From contig CANJ01000037.1 of assembly GCA_000309075.1 (NCBI GenBank), positions 1 through 53,519 on the forward strand: DNA of 53,519 nucleotides. The letters are read 5' to 3'. The DNA is from Occidentia massiliensis (GTDB lineage Bacteria; Pseudomonadota; Alphaproteobacteria; Rickettsiales; Rickettsiaceae). The notes beneath the pieces were generated by a model that was not told the DNA's origin, did not search any database, and saw nothing but the letters and a program-made list of their open reading frames with translations. Positions 1 through 9,357 of this stretch are shown here, piece after piece. The position numbers and the translations under genes were made by a program. How positions within the stretch are numbered: the stretch's first letter is position 1; every line of letters begins with the position of its first letter.

Positions 1-498
1 AAAGCAAAGATCTCCTGGATGTAAGCTCTCAATTTCACTAATTGCTTCACTTTACTACAAGCTTTTTAAGAGCTGCTACTTGAGCTTTACTTTAAATAAT
101 TCCATAATTAGTGACTTTATTTTCTAAAGCTTTTAAATCTTTTTTTTATTTTCTAAATTATTACCTAGCTAAACTTATCTAACACCGCCACCAGAAATGA
201 TTATGTCTTCCTTGCCTAGTTCATTACAGCTCTTTCCTAACCAAAGGCTGAAAATCAAAACAGCCATTTTTACCTACCAAATCTTCAATATTTATAGAAA
301 CTCAATTCTTTAATCATGGCTCTTCCTGCTTATTTCAAATAAAGCTTCTTCACTACCTTGTTCATAAAGTTTTTTGTAACCTAAAATGTATCCCCTACTA
401 TTCATTATTTTGCAAGCTTGTGATATATTTCCTACTCGTTCAGCTAATTATAATAAACTAATCCTTGGTTTTATGATTTTTTCTTAATATCTTGTCAT
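1..498 (-). pseudogene. Decayed IS481-type transposase, cut by the window edge
   Basis: Read on the minus strand from an ATG at 498 (preceded by GGAGG), the sequence gives pieces typical of the N-terminal half of IS481-family transposases. These are a helix-turn-helix part (LAERVGNISQACKIMNSRGY), then KLYEQGSEEALFEIS, then IIISGGGVR, then NLENKK and DLKALENKV, then KAQVAAL, and near the window start EIESLHPGDLCF. In-frame stops (for example five codons after the ATG) and frameshifts break the reading in many places, so this is an old dead copy. The catalytic DDE part would lie beyond base 1. The family call rests on my memory of the conserved order of these segments. Confidence 0.72.
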
Positions 499-860
499 CT
501 TCACTTCCTCCTTAATAAGGTCTTTAAATTTCTATCGCTACAATTCTATTCTATATTTTCCTACCCAATAATACTTTAATCCTTAGATCATCTCTTTACT
601 TTTCCAAATTATACTTGTTTTTAACAATATTCATAAATATAAGAATAAAATCTCCTCTTTAGTTAATGATAATTTTCAACATATCTACTCTAACCATTTT
701 TACTACTCTTCAGCTTAATTGAGTATATAAGTTAACTGTATTTTAATGTTAATACAACTAACTTACATAAATTTTATTGCTAACTCTCCGAACCAGTTTT
801 TCCTCATTCATGAACATTACAATAGATCTTCTAGATATTTCTCCAATGGTGGTGGCGATA
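499..860. other. Intergenic, no gene recognised
   Basis: This AT-rich stretch lies between the start of the dead transposase and the 3' end of the first ankyrin gene. I see no coding signal, RNA gene or clear repeat. It could contain the terminal inverted repeat of the dead insertion sequence, but I could not identify one. Confidence 0.5.
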
Positions 861-2645
861 CTATTCACCTGACAAATTCACTTCTGTTTCTAAAACACTA
901 CATCCACAATAACCATCATAGTTTTCTTCATTTCCAAATGCTTTATAACGTTTATAGAGATCAGGGTTATTTTCTCTAAACTGACATAAACCTTTTTCTA
1001 AATCATCAATATATTGCCTAAAATAATCTATAACAACCTTTTGCTGTTCTGTTATAATAATATCTAAAGTATTATCACTAACTAATAACTTTAGTATTTC
1101 AATATTATGCAATGCAATTGCTTTAGCAATCATTACAGATAAATCTTGTATATAATCTTTACATGACGTAAATTCATCATTGTCTGTCTTATTAAAAAAA
1201 TCTTTCTTAAATTTAAAAAGAATATCTGACACTTTAAACCATGAATTAATAAGTTTAGATTTAAAAAGAACTTTTAATTCATTTTCTACACAAGGAATTA
1301 CTCGACAGATATCATCACAGTACTTTTCCAGGTTATTTAAATATTTATTTGGCATACCACTATTTAAAGTGTAAGCTAATATAGATTTTGCAATATCACG
1401 TTCATTTTCTAAACTCAATTTCTGCACTTCTATTTTATTACAATTTTCAATATTTCCCCTTTGTACCTCATAAAAAATAAATTGTACCATACTGTTAAAA
1501 CTTCCAGTACTTGCTGCTTTCATTAAAGCTGTTTCATCATATTGATTTTTAACACTGGTATCAATTTCAGGTTGACTAATAAGCAGCTTAACAACTTCTT
1601 CACAATCACCTTCTGCTACTATATGCAAGGCCGTATTACCATCATTATCTTTAGCATTAACATCAGCGCCACTTTTAACAAGCAAATTAACTACATCCGT
1701 ATTTCCCTTCTTCACTGATGCTCTCATTAGAGCTGTCACACCATTTTCATCCTGAACATTAACATCAGCACCATAGGCAATAAATATCTTAATAACTTCA
1801 ACAGAAGCTCTTTCTGCTATCAATATTAAAGCTGTACTACCATTGCAATCCTTAGCATTGATATTAATTTCAGGTTGACTAATAAGCAGCTTAACAATTT
1901 TTTCACAACCATTTTTCGCTGCTATATGTAAGATTGTGTCATCAAAATTATTTTTGATATTAAGATTAGCATCTTTTTTAATAAGTAGTTCAATAAACTC
2001 ATAATACTTAATTCCTTTTTCCTTTAATGAAAATCTATCACTACTAACCATAAGCATTACTGTTTTCATTAAAACCGTATTGCCACTTTTATCTTGAGCA
2101 TTAATATCAGCACCTTTATCAATAAGTATCTTAGCAATACCTAAATCATCACACTTTATTGCTAATATTAAAGCCGTGTCACCAAAACTATTTTTAACAT
2201 CAATACTGCAACCACTCTCAATAAGCTTTTCAACAATAAAATTAGTAATTACAGCATTCCCTCTTTCTACAGCCATATGCAAAGCTGTATTACCAACATA
2301 ATTACAGCTATTATCAACTCTAGCACCAAAACTTACAAGAAACTTAACAATATTTAAACTACCATACTCTATTGCTTCCATTAAAACTGTTTTACCATCT
2401 TTATCTGTAGCATTAATATCAACACCATCACTAACAAGCTTTTTAATATTTTCTTTAATTTCTATTTCACTAATATTTGCCTTACTATAAAAAATTTCAT
2501 AACTACAGTTATTAATGTTATTTATTACAGTAGTTCCTTTAGTAGGACATGTTTCTTGCTGACTTTTTTTATTATCATTTGGAATTAGAGTGTTGCTCTC
2601 CTCTAATTTATTTTGTTTTGTAAAAAACTGCCTAATGCTTTTCAT
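861..2645 (-). CDS. Ankyrin-repeat protein (paralog 1), putative effector
   Basis: 594 residues. A hydrophilic N-terminus of about 70 residues is followed by about ten ankyrin repeats (residues ~70-390) with the usual pattern, e.g. DINATDKDGKTVLMEAIEYG and NAKDNDGNTALHIVAE. A non-repeat C-terminal domain (~400-590) contains GMPNKYLNNLEKYCDDIC and NELKVLFKSKLINSW, and is clearly homologous to the C-terminal domain of the gene at 3330-4841. There is no signal peptide or membrane segment, so the protein is cytosolic or secreted by a non-Sec route. The last residues are EVNLSGE, a tail resembling those of two other proteins in this window. AAAGAAAGG precedes the ATG, and a sigma-70-like promoter lies just upstream. 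Ankyrin proteins of Rickettsiales often act on host targets through type IV or type I secretion; that role is inferred here. Confidence 0.9.
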   Translation of the reverse strand: MKSIRQFFTKQNKLEESNTLIPNDNKKSQQETCPTKGTTVINNINNCSYEIFYSKANISEIEIKENIKKLVSDGVDINATDKDGKTVLMEAIEYGSLNIVKFLVSFGARVDNSCNYVGNTALHMAVERGNAVITNFIVEKLIESGCSIDVKNSFGDTALILAIKCDDLGIAKILIDKGADINAQDKSGNTVLMKTVMLMVSSDRFSLKEKGIKYYEFIELLIKKDANLNIKNNFDDTILHIAAKNGCEKIVKLLISQPEININAKDCNGSTALILIAERASVEVIKIFIAYGADVNVQDENGVTALMRASVKKGNTDVVNLLVKSGADVNAKDNDGNTALHIVAEGDCEEVVKLLISQPEIDTSVKNQYDETALMKAASTGSFNSMVQFIFYEVQRGNIENCNKIEVQKLSLENERDIAKSILAYTLNSGMPNKYLNNLEKYCDDICRVIPCVENELKVLFKSKLINSWFKVSDILFKFKKDFFNKTDNDEFTSCKDYIQDLSVMIAKAIALHNIEILKLLVSDNTLDIIITEQQKVVIDYFRQYIDDLEKGLCQFRENNPDLYKRYKAFGNEENYDGYCGCSVLETEVNLSGE

Positions 2646-2677
2646 AGTTTACCTTTCTTTAATATTTATTATAAATA

Positions 2678-2706
2678 ACTATAAATATTATTTTAATAAT
2701 TATCAA
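2678..2706 (-). promoter_or_regulatory. Predicted sigma-70 promoter of ankyrin gene 1
   Basis: On the minus strand TTGATA (2706-2701), 17 bases, then TATAGT (2683-2678), about 33 bases before the ATG. The spacer ATTATTAAAATAATATT is nearly the same as at 4881-4909 and 32376-32404, which goes beyond what a promoter needs. Confidence 0.65.
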
Positions 2707-2892
2707 TAATAATTAACCTTTATAAAATAAAATGTAACCACAATTAATAATATTATCTAAGATTTTCTTAGATAATATTATTAATTAAATATTCTAATTA
2801 ATATTATGGAAATTAGCTAAAGACTGAAATACATTTAATATTTTATTAATATTTTAAAACAATATTTACAAACAAAAAAGATTATATCACAA

Positions 2893-2934
2893 CATATTAG
2901 CACCTTTATCAATGAGTAATGCCTTTTATATCTT
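2893..2934 (-). pseudogene. Ankyrin-gene remnant
   Basis: On the minus strand this reads KALLIDKGANM, a typical ankyrin-repeat end (compare ILIDKGADIN in the gene at 861-2645), with an in-frame stop just before it. It is directly joined to a repeat at 2938, so an ankyrin gene or duplicated fragment once lay here and has decayed or been cut by the repeat insertion. Confidence 0.5.
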
Positions 2935-2937
2935 GGC

Positions 2938-3082
2938 ATACTCGGTAAACATTAATAATTACGTTGTAGTTAAGTTAAGATCTGTGCTATTTACATACTA
3001 AAGTACACTCTGCTGCTCAACTCAATAACTCCTAGCATTTATTGATGTTAACCTTCATCTACCCACCCTTCATTTCATAGAG
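2938..3082. repeat. ~145-bp imperfect palindromic element, copy 1
   Basis: This copy matches 13671-13815 over its whole length. Shared segments include ACATTAATAATT, GTTAAGATCT, TACTAAAGTAC, AATAACTCCTAGCATTTATT and TTTCATAGAG. In the other copy the two halves form a long imperfect hairpin (GTCAACATTAATAA against TTATTAACGTTGAC, with CGTACTAAAGTACG at the tip). Here the arms are more eroded, so this is probably the older copy. No intact reading frame is present. It resembles Rickettsia palindromic elements in size and structure; membership in a named family is not established. Confidence 0.7.
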
Positions 3083-3087
3083 TTATA

Positions 3088-3180
3088 TATACTCAAATGA
3101 TTTCAAGATTTAGACAGACGAGCCAGCACAGCTATATATAATACGGTGAGTACAGTAATTCTAAACCAAATCTTGAAAGC
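3088..3180. repeat. ~82-bp palindromic element, copy A
   Basis: TATACTCAAATGATTTCAAG at 3088 leads into an element with ends GATTTCAAGATTTAG and CCAAATCTTGAAAGC. The body (ACAGACGAGC, then TATATATAATACGGTGAGTAC) aligns with the reverse complement of 10601-10680 and with the two outer parts of 13630-13859. It lies directly next to the 145-bp element, the same pairing as at 13630, but side by side rather than nested. Confidence 0.75.
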
Positions 3181-3189
3181 AAAAAACAC

Positions 3190-3275
3190 ACTACACAAAA
3201 TGTACAAAATTTATCATATTCTTCTTGGACAGATATAAATGCACTAGCACTTTAAGAATTTTTTAGGTAAGTAAG
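3190..3275 (-). pseudogene. Fragment of miaB, mutated at an Fe-S cysteine
   Basis: Bases 3190-3250 match 44102-44162 inside miaB with three transitions in 61 positions; similarity fades out by about 3275. The minus strand reads [19 protein letters not shown] where miaB has [10 protein letters not shown], so the first cysteine of the radical-SAM CxxxCxxC motif has become Tyr. It has no start or flanking coding sequence. It is a duplicated scrap next to the palindromic repeats, so repeat-linked copying is plausible. Confidence 0.8.
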
Positions 3276-3329
3276 GTTTATGCCAAAAAACAAAAAATTA
3301 AATTTAGAGAATTCTGTAATAATTCACAA

Positions 3330-4841
3330 TTACTCTACTAATGCTGTGTCCCCAAATGGTTCTATCCCTTCTTCACAATAACATATTTGATAATAAGATT
3401 TCTGCCATTTTTCTCCACCTTCAACTAATTGAGAATTAATAATCTGAAAATATTCATCTGCATTAGGTCCTTCTATCGCAAGGCTACTTATTAAATTATC
3501 CTTATACATTTTTAAATTATCTAAACTCTCTATCTGTTTTTTTGTTTTGATAACTCTGTTAAATAACGGTTCTAACATTTTTAATACTTTAATCCTAGAT
3601 TGAAGCTCAATTCCAACAATCATGATAGGTAGATCTTGTATAAAACCTTCATATAGAGTATCAGATGGATCATCTTCCTTCTGCATAATAACCCCTTTAT
3701 TAAAAAACTGCTTTTTAAGTTTAGAAACTACACTAAATATTTTAAGCCATGAATCAATGAGTTTTAAATGAAAAGAATTGATCAACTCATTTTTTATACA
3801 AGGTACTATTTGGCAAATATCATCACAATATCTACCTGGATTTTTTATATATTTATCTGGTATGCCATCATCTAAAATATATTCTAATATAAGCTTAACA
3901 ATATTACTTTTAGAGCTTGGCCTTAACTCATTTTTCATCTCTACCTTGTTATAATTTGCAACTGTTTCTCCTTTCTGTATCTCATGAAAAATAAGCAGTA
4001 CCATGGCTTTAAAGCTTCCAATATTTGCAGCTATATGTAAAACTGTTTCATTATTGTTATCTCTAATATTAAGGTCAACTTCAGGCAGTTGTAAAAACAC
4101 CTTAATAACATCTATATTTTCTTTTTCTACTGCCTCCATTAATGCTGTTTTACCATTTTTATTTCGTATATTAATATCAGCACCTCCAGCAAAAAGTAAC
4201 TCAACAATTTCTGTATAACAATTACCTGCTGCTAGTATTAAAGCCGTATAGCCAGCTTTATTTTCAATATTAATATTAGCACTATAATCAAGAAACAGAC
4301 TAACTATTTCTGTTCTACCATATCTTACCGCTTCCATTAAAGCAGTATTATCATCCCCTTTTTTAGCATCAATATCGGCACCACACTTAAGAAGCAAGCA
4401 TGCCACTTCTATTTTATCACATCTTGCTGCCTCCATTAATGCTGTTTTACCATCTTTATCCGCAGCATTAATATCAACACCGTTGTCAAGAAACACCCTA
4501 ATAACTTCTATAGGAGCACATCTCACCAACCATATTAAAGCAGGAGTACTATTTTCATCTGCAACATTAACATTAGCACCATAGTTAATAAGCAACAATA
4601 CAACCCCAAAATATTCATACATCACTGCTAACATTAAAGCCGTATTACCGTCCCTATCCTTAGCATTAACATTAGCACCTACAACAATAAGCTGCCTAAC
4701 GCTTTCAAGATTATTAGAGAGAACTGCAGCAATTAATTGTGCATTTTTTGTTGCTGTACTACCGCTATCTACTTTTTTAGAAAAATTATTATTATTTCTG
4801 TCTACACCATCAGAGCTTAGTAGTCTTTTAATCCTTTTCAT
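3330..4841 (-). CDS. Ankyrin-repeat protein (paralog 2), putative effector
   Basis: 503 residues. About eight ankyrin repeats cover residues ~28-295 (e.g. NVNAKDRDGNTALMLAVMYE, DINAADKDGKTALMEAARCD). A C-terminal domain shares GIPDKYIKNPGRYCDDIC, NELINSFHLKLIDSWLKI and KKQFFNKG with the gene at 861-2645, including the spacing of the paired cysteines. There is no signal peptide or membrane segment. GGAAGG precedes the ATG. The promoter block is shared with the other ankyrin genes, so the two neighbours look like a tandem duplication later separated by repeat insertions. The tail (FGDTALVE) differs from the EVxLGG type. A host-directed role is inferred from the family only. Confidence 0.9.
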   Translation of the reverse strand: MKRIKRLLSSDGVDRNNNNFSKKVDSGSTATKNAQLIAAVLSNNLESVRQLIVVGANVNAKDRDGNTALMLAVMYEYFGVVLLLINYGANVNVADENSTPALIWLVRCAPIEVIRVFLDNGVDINAADKDGKTALMEAARCDKIEVACLLLKCGADIDAKKGDDNTALMEAVRYGRTEIVSLFLDYSANINIENKAGYTALILAAGNCYTEIVELLFAGGADINIRNKNGKTALMEAVEKENIDVIKVFLQLPEVDLNIRDNNNETVLHIAANIGSFKAMVLLIFHEIQKGETVANYNKVEMKNELRPSSKSNIVKLILEYILDDGIPDKYIKNPGRYCDDICQIVPCIKNELINSFHLKLIDSWLKIFSVVSKLKKQFFNKGVIMQKEDDPSDTLYEGFIQDLPIMIVGIELQSRIKVLKMLEPLFNRVIKTKKQIESLDNLKMYKDNLISSLAIEGPNADEYFQIINSQLVEGGEKWQKSYYQICYCEEGIEPFGDTALVE

Positions 4842-4880
4842 GACCTTCCTTATTTACTTTCTTAATATTATCTTAAATAA

Positions 4881-4909
4881 ATTATAAATAATATTTTAAC
4901 AATTATCAA
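4881..4909 (-). promoter_or_regulatory. Predicted sigma-70 promoter of ankyrin gene 2
   Basis: TTGATA (4909-4904), 17 bases, then a perfect TATAAT (4886-4881), about 40 bases upstream of the ATG. The spacer ATTGTTAAAATATTATT is shared with the promoters of ankyrin genes 1 and 3. Confidence 0.7.
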
Positions 4910-5124
4910 TAAAATTACTATTACAAAATACAGTTTAACTCTAGACAAAAACAAACCTTAAACTTTTACTGATATTTCTTCATTTATTCTTATCCTATCC
5001 ACACTTACTAGGTACTACTGATTAAAAAATATCTTACTACATCCACTTATATAATACTCAAATTGCAGCTAAAAAGAACTAAAACAACTTAAAAAAATAA
5101 GAACATATTAAACATATATATTTT

Positions 5125-5973
5125 TTATTCATTAATAAGATTATGTTTTGAAACTTTTGCAATACCTCTTTTAGAATTTATAATAAAACTAAGTAACTTT
5201 TTAGCTAATTCACAATCCGAACGCTCTCTAGCAACTTTATCTATCTTTCCACCTAAATTACCATCATCAAAAAATAATTCTCTAAAAATTTTTTTTAAAG
5301 TTTGGATTTGATCCTTTGTAAACTCATTCCTTTCCAAGCCAACTGAATTTATTCCTATTAAACTAGCGCTGTTGCCTTTAGCCATACAATAAGGAGGGAT
5401 ATCTTGAGTAACCATGCTACCTCCTCCAATAAAAGAATAATTTCCTAAATTAACAAACTGCTGAATACCACTCATACCTCCTATAATAACATAATCACCA
5501 ATAATTACATGACCTGAAATACCACAATAATTAGTGACACGGTTATAATTTCCAATTCTACAATCATGACCTATATGTGAAGATATCATAAAGTGATTAT
5601 GGCTACCTATAATAGTCTCCCCTCCATGATCTTCTACTCCAGGTTGGATAGTTACCGATTCACGAAATATATTATTATTACCTATCCTTAATTGACTCCT
5701 TCCACCTTTATAATTGATAACCTGAGGAGTTGACCCTATACTTGAAAACTGGAAAAATTCATTATTATTTCCTATAGACGTATCACCTTCTATTACAACA
5801 TGTGAAAATATTTTATTTCCTTCACCTAAAACTACCCTTGCTCCAATAATTGAATATGGACCAATTGTAGTATTTGCCCCTATTATTGCTCCAGGATATA
5901 ATATTGCTGTAGGATGCACTACTGCTGTAGAGTGTATTAACGGCATATTATGTGATGAAATTGACTTTACCAT
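5125..5973 (-). CDS. lpxA: Acyl-ACP--UDP-N-acetylglucosamine O-acyltransferase LpxA
   Basis: LpxA performs the first step of lipid A synthesis, putting a 3-hydroxyacyl chain on UDP-GlcNAc in the cytoplasm. At 282 residues it is slightly longer than the usual ~262. Left-handed beta-helix hexapeptide repeats run from ~residue 10 to 195 (HPTAILYPGAIIGANTTIGP). The catalytic His is in HIGHDCRIGN, and the C-terminal helical part is present. Both ATG 5973 and the ATG nine codons later (MPLIHSTAVV) are possible starts; the second matches the family N-terminus better. The usual partners lpxD, fabZ and lpxB are not adjacent, so the gene stands alone here. Its presence implies the organism makes at least a lipid A precursor. 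Confidence 0.95.
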   Translation of the reverse strand: MVKSISSHNMPLIHSTAVVHPTAILYPGAIIGANTTIGPYSIIGARVVLGEGNKIFSHVVIEGDTSIGNNNEFFQFSSIGSTPQVINYKGGRSQLRIGNNNIFRESVTIQPGVEDHGGETIIGSHNHFMISSHIGHDCRIGNYNRVTNYCGISGHVIIGDYVIIGGMSGIQQFVNLGNYSFIGGGSMVTQDIPPYCMAKGNSASLIGINSVGLERNEFTKDQIQTLKKIFRELFFDDGNLGGKIDKVARERSDCELAKKLLSFIINSKRGIAKVSKHNLINE

Positions 5974-6256
5974 ATAACAATTAGTTTATATTAACATATT
6001 TTACAATATATCCTACTAAGTTATTAAATCTAACTCAAAAAATAAAAAATCAGTATTGATACTTTATTAAATTAGAGTAAATAAAATTAGCTACTAACCA
6101 CATATTTTACTTGCAGATATTAGCTATATTAGATAAAAAGACAACAATAAGCTTAACTTTACTATTTACAAAAATTGCTCTAATAAGCTAAGACAAGAAC
6201 TACTAAATACCTATTGTAAAGTCTATTTCTATTTTTTCTCCATTTAATTATTACAA

Positions 6257-6523
6257 TCACTCATAAGCACAATTACTAATCACTGAAACACAAGGCTTAT
6301 CACCCCTTTTACGAGTAATTTTTACTTTTCCTTCAACTAACGCAAAAATAGTATGATCTTTTCCCATCCCTACATTTTTATCAGGATAAAGCTTTGTACC
6401 TCTTTGCCGCATAATAATATTTCCAGGAATTACCTTTTGGCCATCAGATTTTTTAAGGCCTAACCTTCTACCAGCAGAATCACGCCCATTTCTTGAACTA
6501 CCACCAGCTTTTTTTGTTGCCAT
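6257..6523 (-). CDS. rpmA: 50S ribosomal protein L27
   Basis: 88 residues, full length. It begins [20 protein letters not shown] and contains the conserved [21 protein letters not shown]27 reaches with its N-terminus into the peptidyl-transferase centre of the large subunit. It lies 24 bases after rplU in the standard bacterial L21-L27 pair and is surely cotranscribed with it. The N-terminal extension that is cleaved in Firmicutes is absent, as expected for a proteobacterium. Confidence 0.98.
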   Translation of the reverse strand: MATKKAGGSSRNGRDSAGRRLGLKKSDGQKVIPGNIIMRQRGTKLYPDKNVGMGKDHTIFALVEGKVKITRKRGDKPCVSVISNCAYE

Positions 6524-6547
6524 TTAAATTCTCTTTTTATTACTAAT

Positions 6548-6868
6548 TTAATTATTTTTCTTTATATCCAGAATTTTAACTTGAGTAATTTCTTGTCTAT
6601 GACCATTTTTACGACGATAGTTTTTTCTACGTTTTTTCTTAAAAACTATTATTTTTTGATCACGTAACTGATTTAATATCTCAGCTGTAACTAAAGCCCC
6701 TTTTACAACCGGAGTTCCTATAAAAGAAGGTTTACTATATTCCCCAATCATTAAAACTTCTTTAAATTCTATAGTTGCCCCTGGTTCACCTTCAATTTTC
6801 TCTATTCTTATAATGCTATCCTTTGCAACCTTATACTGCTTACTGCCTGTCTTAATTACTGCAAACAT
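6548..6868 (-). CDS. rplU: 50S ribosomal protein L21
   Basis: 106 residues, normal length. It starts MFAVIKTGSKQYKVAKDSII and has the basic KKRRKNYRRKNGHRQ segment that binds 23S rRNA domain I. It is the first gene of the rplU-rpmA operon, with a good promoter predicted at 6913-6940. The Shine-Dalgarno is weak (AAGTGAG). Confidence 0.98.
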   Translation of the reverse strand: MFAVIKTGSKQYKVAKDSIIRIEKIEGEPGATIEFKEVLMIGEYSKPSFIGTPVVKGALVTAEILNQLRDQKIIVFKKKRRKNYRRKNGHRQEITQVKILDIKKNN

Positions 6869-6912
6869 TTATTGACTCACTTTTTACTAAACATTCCATT
6901 TATAAACTTATA

Positions 6913-6940
6913 ATAATATATACTATTTACCTTAAGTCAA
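6913..6940 (-). promoter_or_regulatory. Predicted promoter of rplU-rpmA
   Basis: On the minus strand TTGACT (6940-6935), 16 bases, TATTAT (6918-6913), about 45 bases before the rplU ATG. This is a close fit to the sigma-70 consensus in an AT-rich background where TTGACT-like boxes are not frequent. Confidence 0.55.
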
Positions 6941-6987
6941 TATTAATAATACTATAAGTTTTTACAATCAATACACTCCTTTAGTTA

Positions 6988-7668
6988 CTACTTTACAGAT
7001 AACAATAAAACTTTAGAAACTAAGTTATACATTTTACAACCTATCATACTAGTTAAGGATCTCACTTTAGGTAAGCCTAGAACAGTTTTTACAACACATA
7101 TAATAACACAAGTAATAATACAACTATATATAATATCTGCTGGATAGTGCATAGCTAAAGTCATTCTTGAAATTCCAACTCCAATAACTATTAAAACTCC
7201 TAAAAACTTTTGTGCCTTACTTAAACTAGGCCATAAAAATACTATAATCAGCAAAGCAAGTCCTGTATGAGCACTAGGGAAACTTGAAAGACACCTTACA
7301 CCATTCATCATATCTTGTATTGTCTGCACTTGTGACGATGGTAAAGAACAATATGGTCTCGGAAAATTTATTGAAAATTTTAAGCTACTATATACTAAAA
7401 AAAATACAATATACACACTCCCCAAGCTGAGCAAATAATCAAAGCCTTTAGTAAACTGAACGAAACGCTTCGTTCCTTGATAATTTCTCAGTTGCCAAAG
7501 TAAGTATACACATAATAATAAGTAATATATGACAAAATTATTTATAAAAAATATACTAGATAAAACATATGATATCTTAGGTATCAAACCATTATTATTA
7601 GTTAAATGATTAACAATTAAAAATAATTTTGTATTCCACCCCCAAAAATCATAAATATATTCTTTCAT
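6988..7668 (-). CDS. PAP2-family membrane phosphatase
   Basis: 226 residues from the ATG at 7668; a longer reading from TTG 7674 is less likely. The three PAP2 motifs are present: KFSINFPRP, the PSAH core in SSFPSAHTG, and SRMTLAMHYPADI with the catalytic His. Several membrane segments (about six) frame them. PAP2 enzymes remove phosphate from lipids such as phosphatidylglycerol phosphate, undecaprenyl pyrophosphate or lipid A (LpxE type), with the active site on the periplasmic side. The nearby lpxA makes a lipid A or undecaprenyl substrate attractive, but the sequence alone does not decide. Confidence 0.85.
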   Translation of the reverse strand: MKEYIYDFWGWNTKLFLIVNHLTNNNGLIPKISYVLSSIFFINNFVIYYLLLCVYLLWQLRNYQGTKRFVQFTKGFDYLLSLGSVYIVFFLVYSSLKFSINFPRPYCSLPSSQVQTIQDMMNGVRCLSSFPSAHTGLALLIIVFLWPSLSKAQKFLGVLIVIGVGISRMTLAMHYPADIIYSCIITCVIICVVKTVLGLPKVRSLTSMIGCKMYNLVSKVLLLSVK

Positions 7669-7857
7669 TACCAACTTCTTTCTTTTTAATACAAATAAAA
7701 ATTTTAAATAATTACAAAAACCACATAAGATAGCCTAGTAACAATCTAATACGTAGTTGCTTAAAATATTTACAAGCAAAAATAATATTTTCTTCTCACT
7801 CTAGCATCTTACCTTAGGATAAGATAATATCAAATAATTTTAAACATACTATACCAA

Positions 7858-9351
7858 TTATCTATAATTATCTAAAAACCCATACAAATGCCATTTTTTA
7901 TTAATTTTTTTAATCAAATCTTCAGGCATTTCTATTTTCTTGCCCCATTTTCTCTTAGTTTCAGGATATATTTTATTAGTAGCATCAATACCCATCTTAC
8001 TACCTAATCCGGATTTTGGTGAAGCAAAGTCTAAATAATCGATAGGAGTGTTATTAATAATTGTAGTATCCCGTCTTGGGTCTGTTCTTGTAGATATTGC
8101 CCATATCACCTCCTTCCAATCACGTACATTAATATCTTCATCAACTATTATAACATACTTGGTATATATAAATTGACGTAAGAAAGACCAAACTCCCATA
8201 ATTATTTGCTGACCTTGACCTGGATATGTTTTTCTAATGCTTACAACTGCAATCCGATATGAACATCCCTCAGGTGGTAACCAAAAATCTATAATTTCAG
8301 GAAATTGTTTCTGCAGTAGAGGTATAATAATTTCATTTAGAGCTTCACCAATTACCGACGGTTCATCTGGAGGTTTACCAGTATAAGTTGTAAGATATAT
8401 TGGATCATTACGCATGGTAATAGCTTTAATAGTAAATACTGGAAATTTTTCTATTTCATTATAATATCCTGTATGATCTCCAAATGGACCCTCATCTCTA
8501 TAATCTTTAAAACTTACTTCTCCTTCTAAAACTATCTCTGCTTCAGCTGGGACTTTTAAATCAATTGTCTTACAATTAACTAAATTAATTTTATTATTTC
8601 TTAATAGACCAGCAAAATTATATTCTGATATATTTTCAGGCAAAGGCATAGTAGCAGCAAGAATTGTAGCTGGATCACAACCAATAACTGCAGCTGCTGG
8701 AAAAGGTTTATGACTTGCAACTTGTGACCATCTTAAATAATGCTGAGCTCCCCCTCTAAATTTTAGCCACCGCATTAATAACTTATTTTTCTCTATTACT
8801 TGCAACCTATATATTCCTAAATTAAACTTATCTATCGGTGATTCTGATGGACCTTTAGTAACAACTAAAGGCCAAGTAATTAAAGGAGAAATATCTTCTG
8901 ACCAACATTTTTGAATAGGAAGAGAATATAGATCTACCTCTTTGATTACTATTTGTTGACATGGAGCTTTTATTATAGTCTTAGGAACCATAGTAACAAT
9001 TTTCTTAGCTAAAGGTAATAACTTTACTATTTCCTTAAAAGAAGAAGGAGGTTCTGGTTGTCTAAGAAAAGCTAATAATTTACCAATTTCTCTTAAGTTT
9101 TTAACATCTCCCCCTAAAGCTAAAGCAACTCTATCTATTGTACCAAATAAATTAGATAAAACAGGATATGAATATTTACTACCATTACTATCAAAAACAT
9201 TATGAAAAAATAAAGCAGGTCCTTTATTTGTAAATATTCTACGACTGATTTCTGTAATTTCAAGATCCACAGATACAGGTTCTAAAATATGATGTAATAA
9301 TTTTTTACTTTCTAACAACTTTAAAAATTGTTGCAAATTTTTAAATATCAT
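7858..9351 (-). CDS. ubiD: UbiD-family 4-hydroxy-3-polyprenylbenzoate decarboxylase
   Basis: 497 residues, the usual UbiD length. It removes the carboxyl group from polyprenyl-hydroxybenzoate in ubiquinone synthesis, using prenylated FMN made by UbiX. Recognisable family segments are [71 protein letters not shown] and the C-terminal [17 protein letters not shown]. It follows the lptF-like gene with a 6-base gap and is probably cotranscribed. A matching ubiX is not in the window. Confidence 0.95.
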   Translation of the reverse strand: MIFKNLQQFLKLLESKKLLHHILEPVSVDLEITEISRRIFTNKGPALFFHNVFDSNGSKYSYPVLSNLFGTIDRVALALGGDVKNLREIGKLLAFLRQPEPPSSFKEIVKLLPLAKKIVTMVPKTIIKAPCQQIVIKEVDLYSLPIQKCWSEDISPLITWPLVVTKGPSESPIDKFNLGIYRLQVIEKNKLLMRWLKFRGGAQHYLRWSQVASHKPFPAAAVIGCDPATILAATMPLPENISEYNFAGLLRNNKINLVNCKTIDLKVPAEAEIVLEGEVSFKDYRDEGPFGDHTGYYNEIEKFPVFTIKAITMRNDPIYLTTYTGKPPDEPSVIGEALNEIIIPLLQKQFPEIIDFWLPPEGCSYRIAVVSIRKTYPGQGQQIIMGVWSFLRQFIYTKYVIIVDEDINVRDWKEVIWAISTRTDPRRDTTIINNTPIDYLDFASPKSGLGSKMGIDATNKIYPETKRKWGKKIEMPEDLIKKINKKWHLYGFLDNYR

Positions 9352-9357
9352 AAATAC

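Noticed and set aside
746-979. 77-codon plus-strand open frame near the first ankyrin gene
   Set aside because: It overlaps the end of the ankyrin gene in antisense and has no ribosome binding site or recognisable sequence.
2938-3180. A CRISPR-like or tandem-repeat array
   Set aside because: There are only single copies of two different inverted-repeat elements, with no regular spacers and no cas genes in the window.
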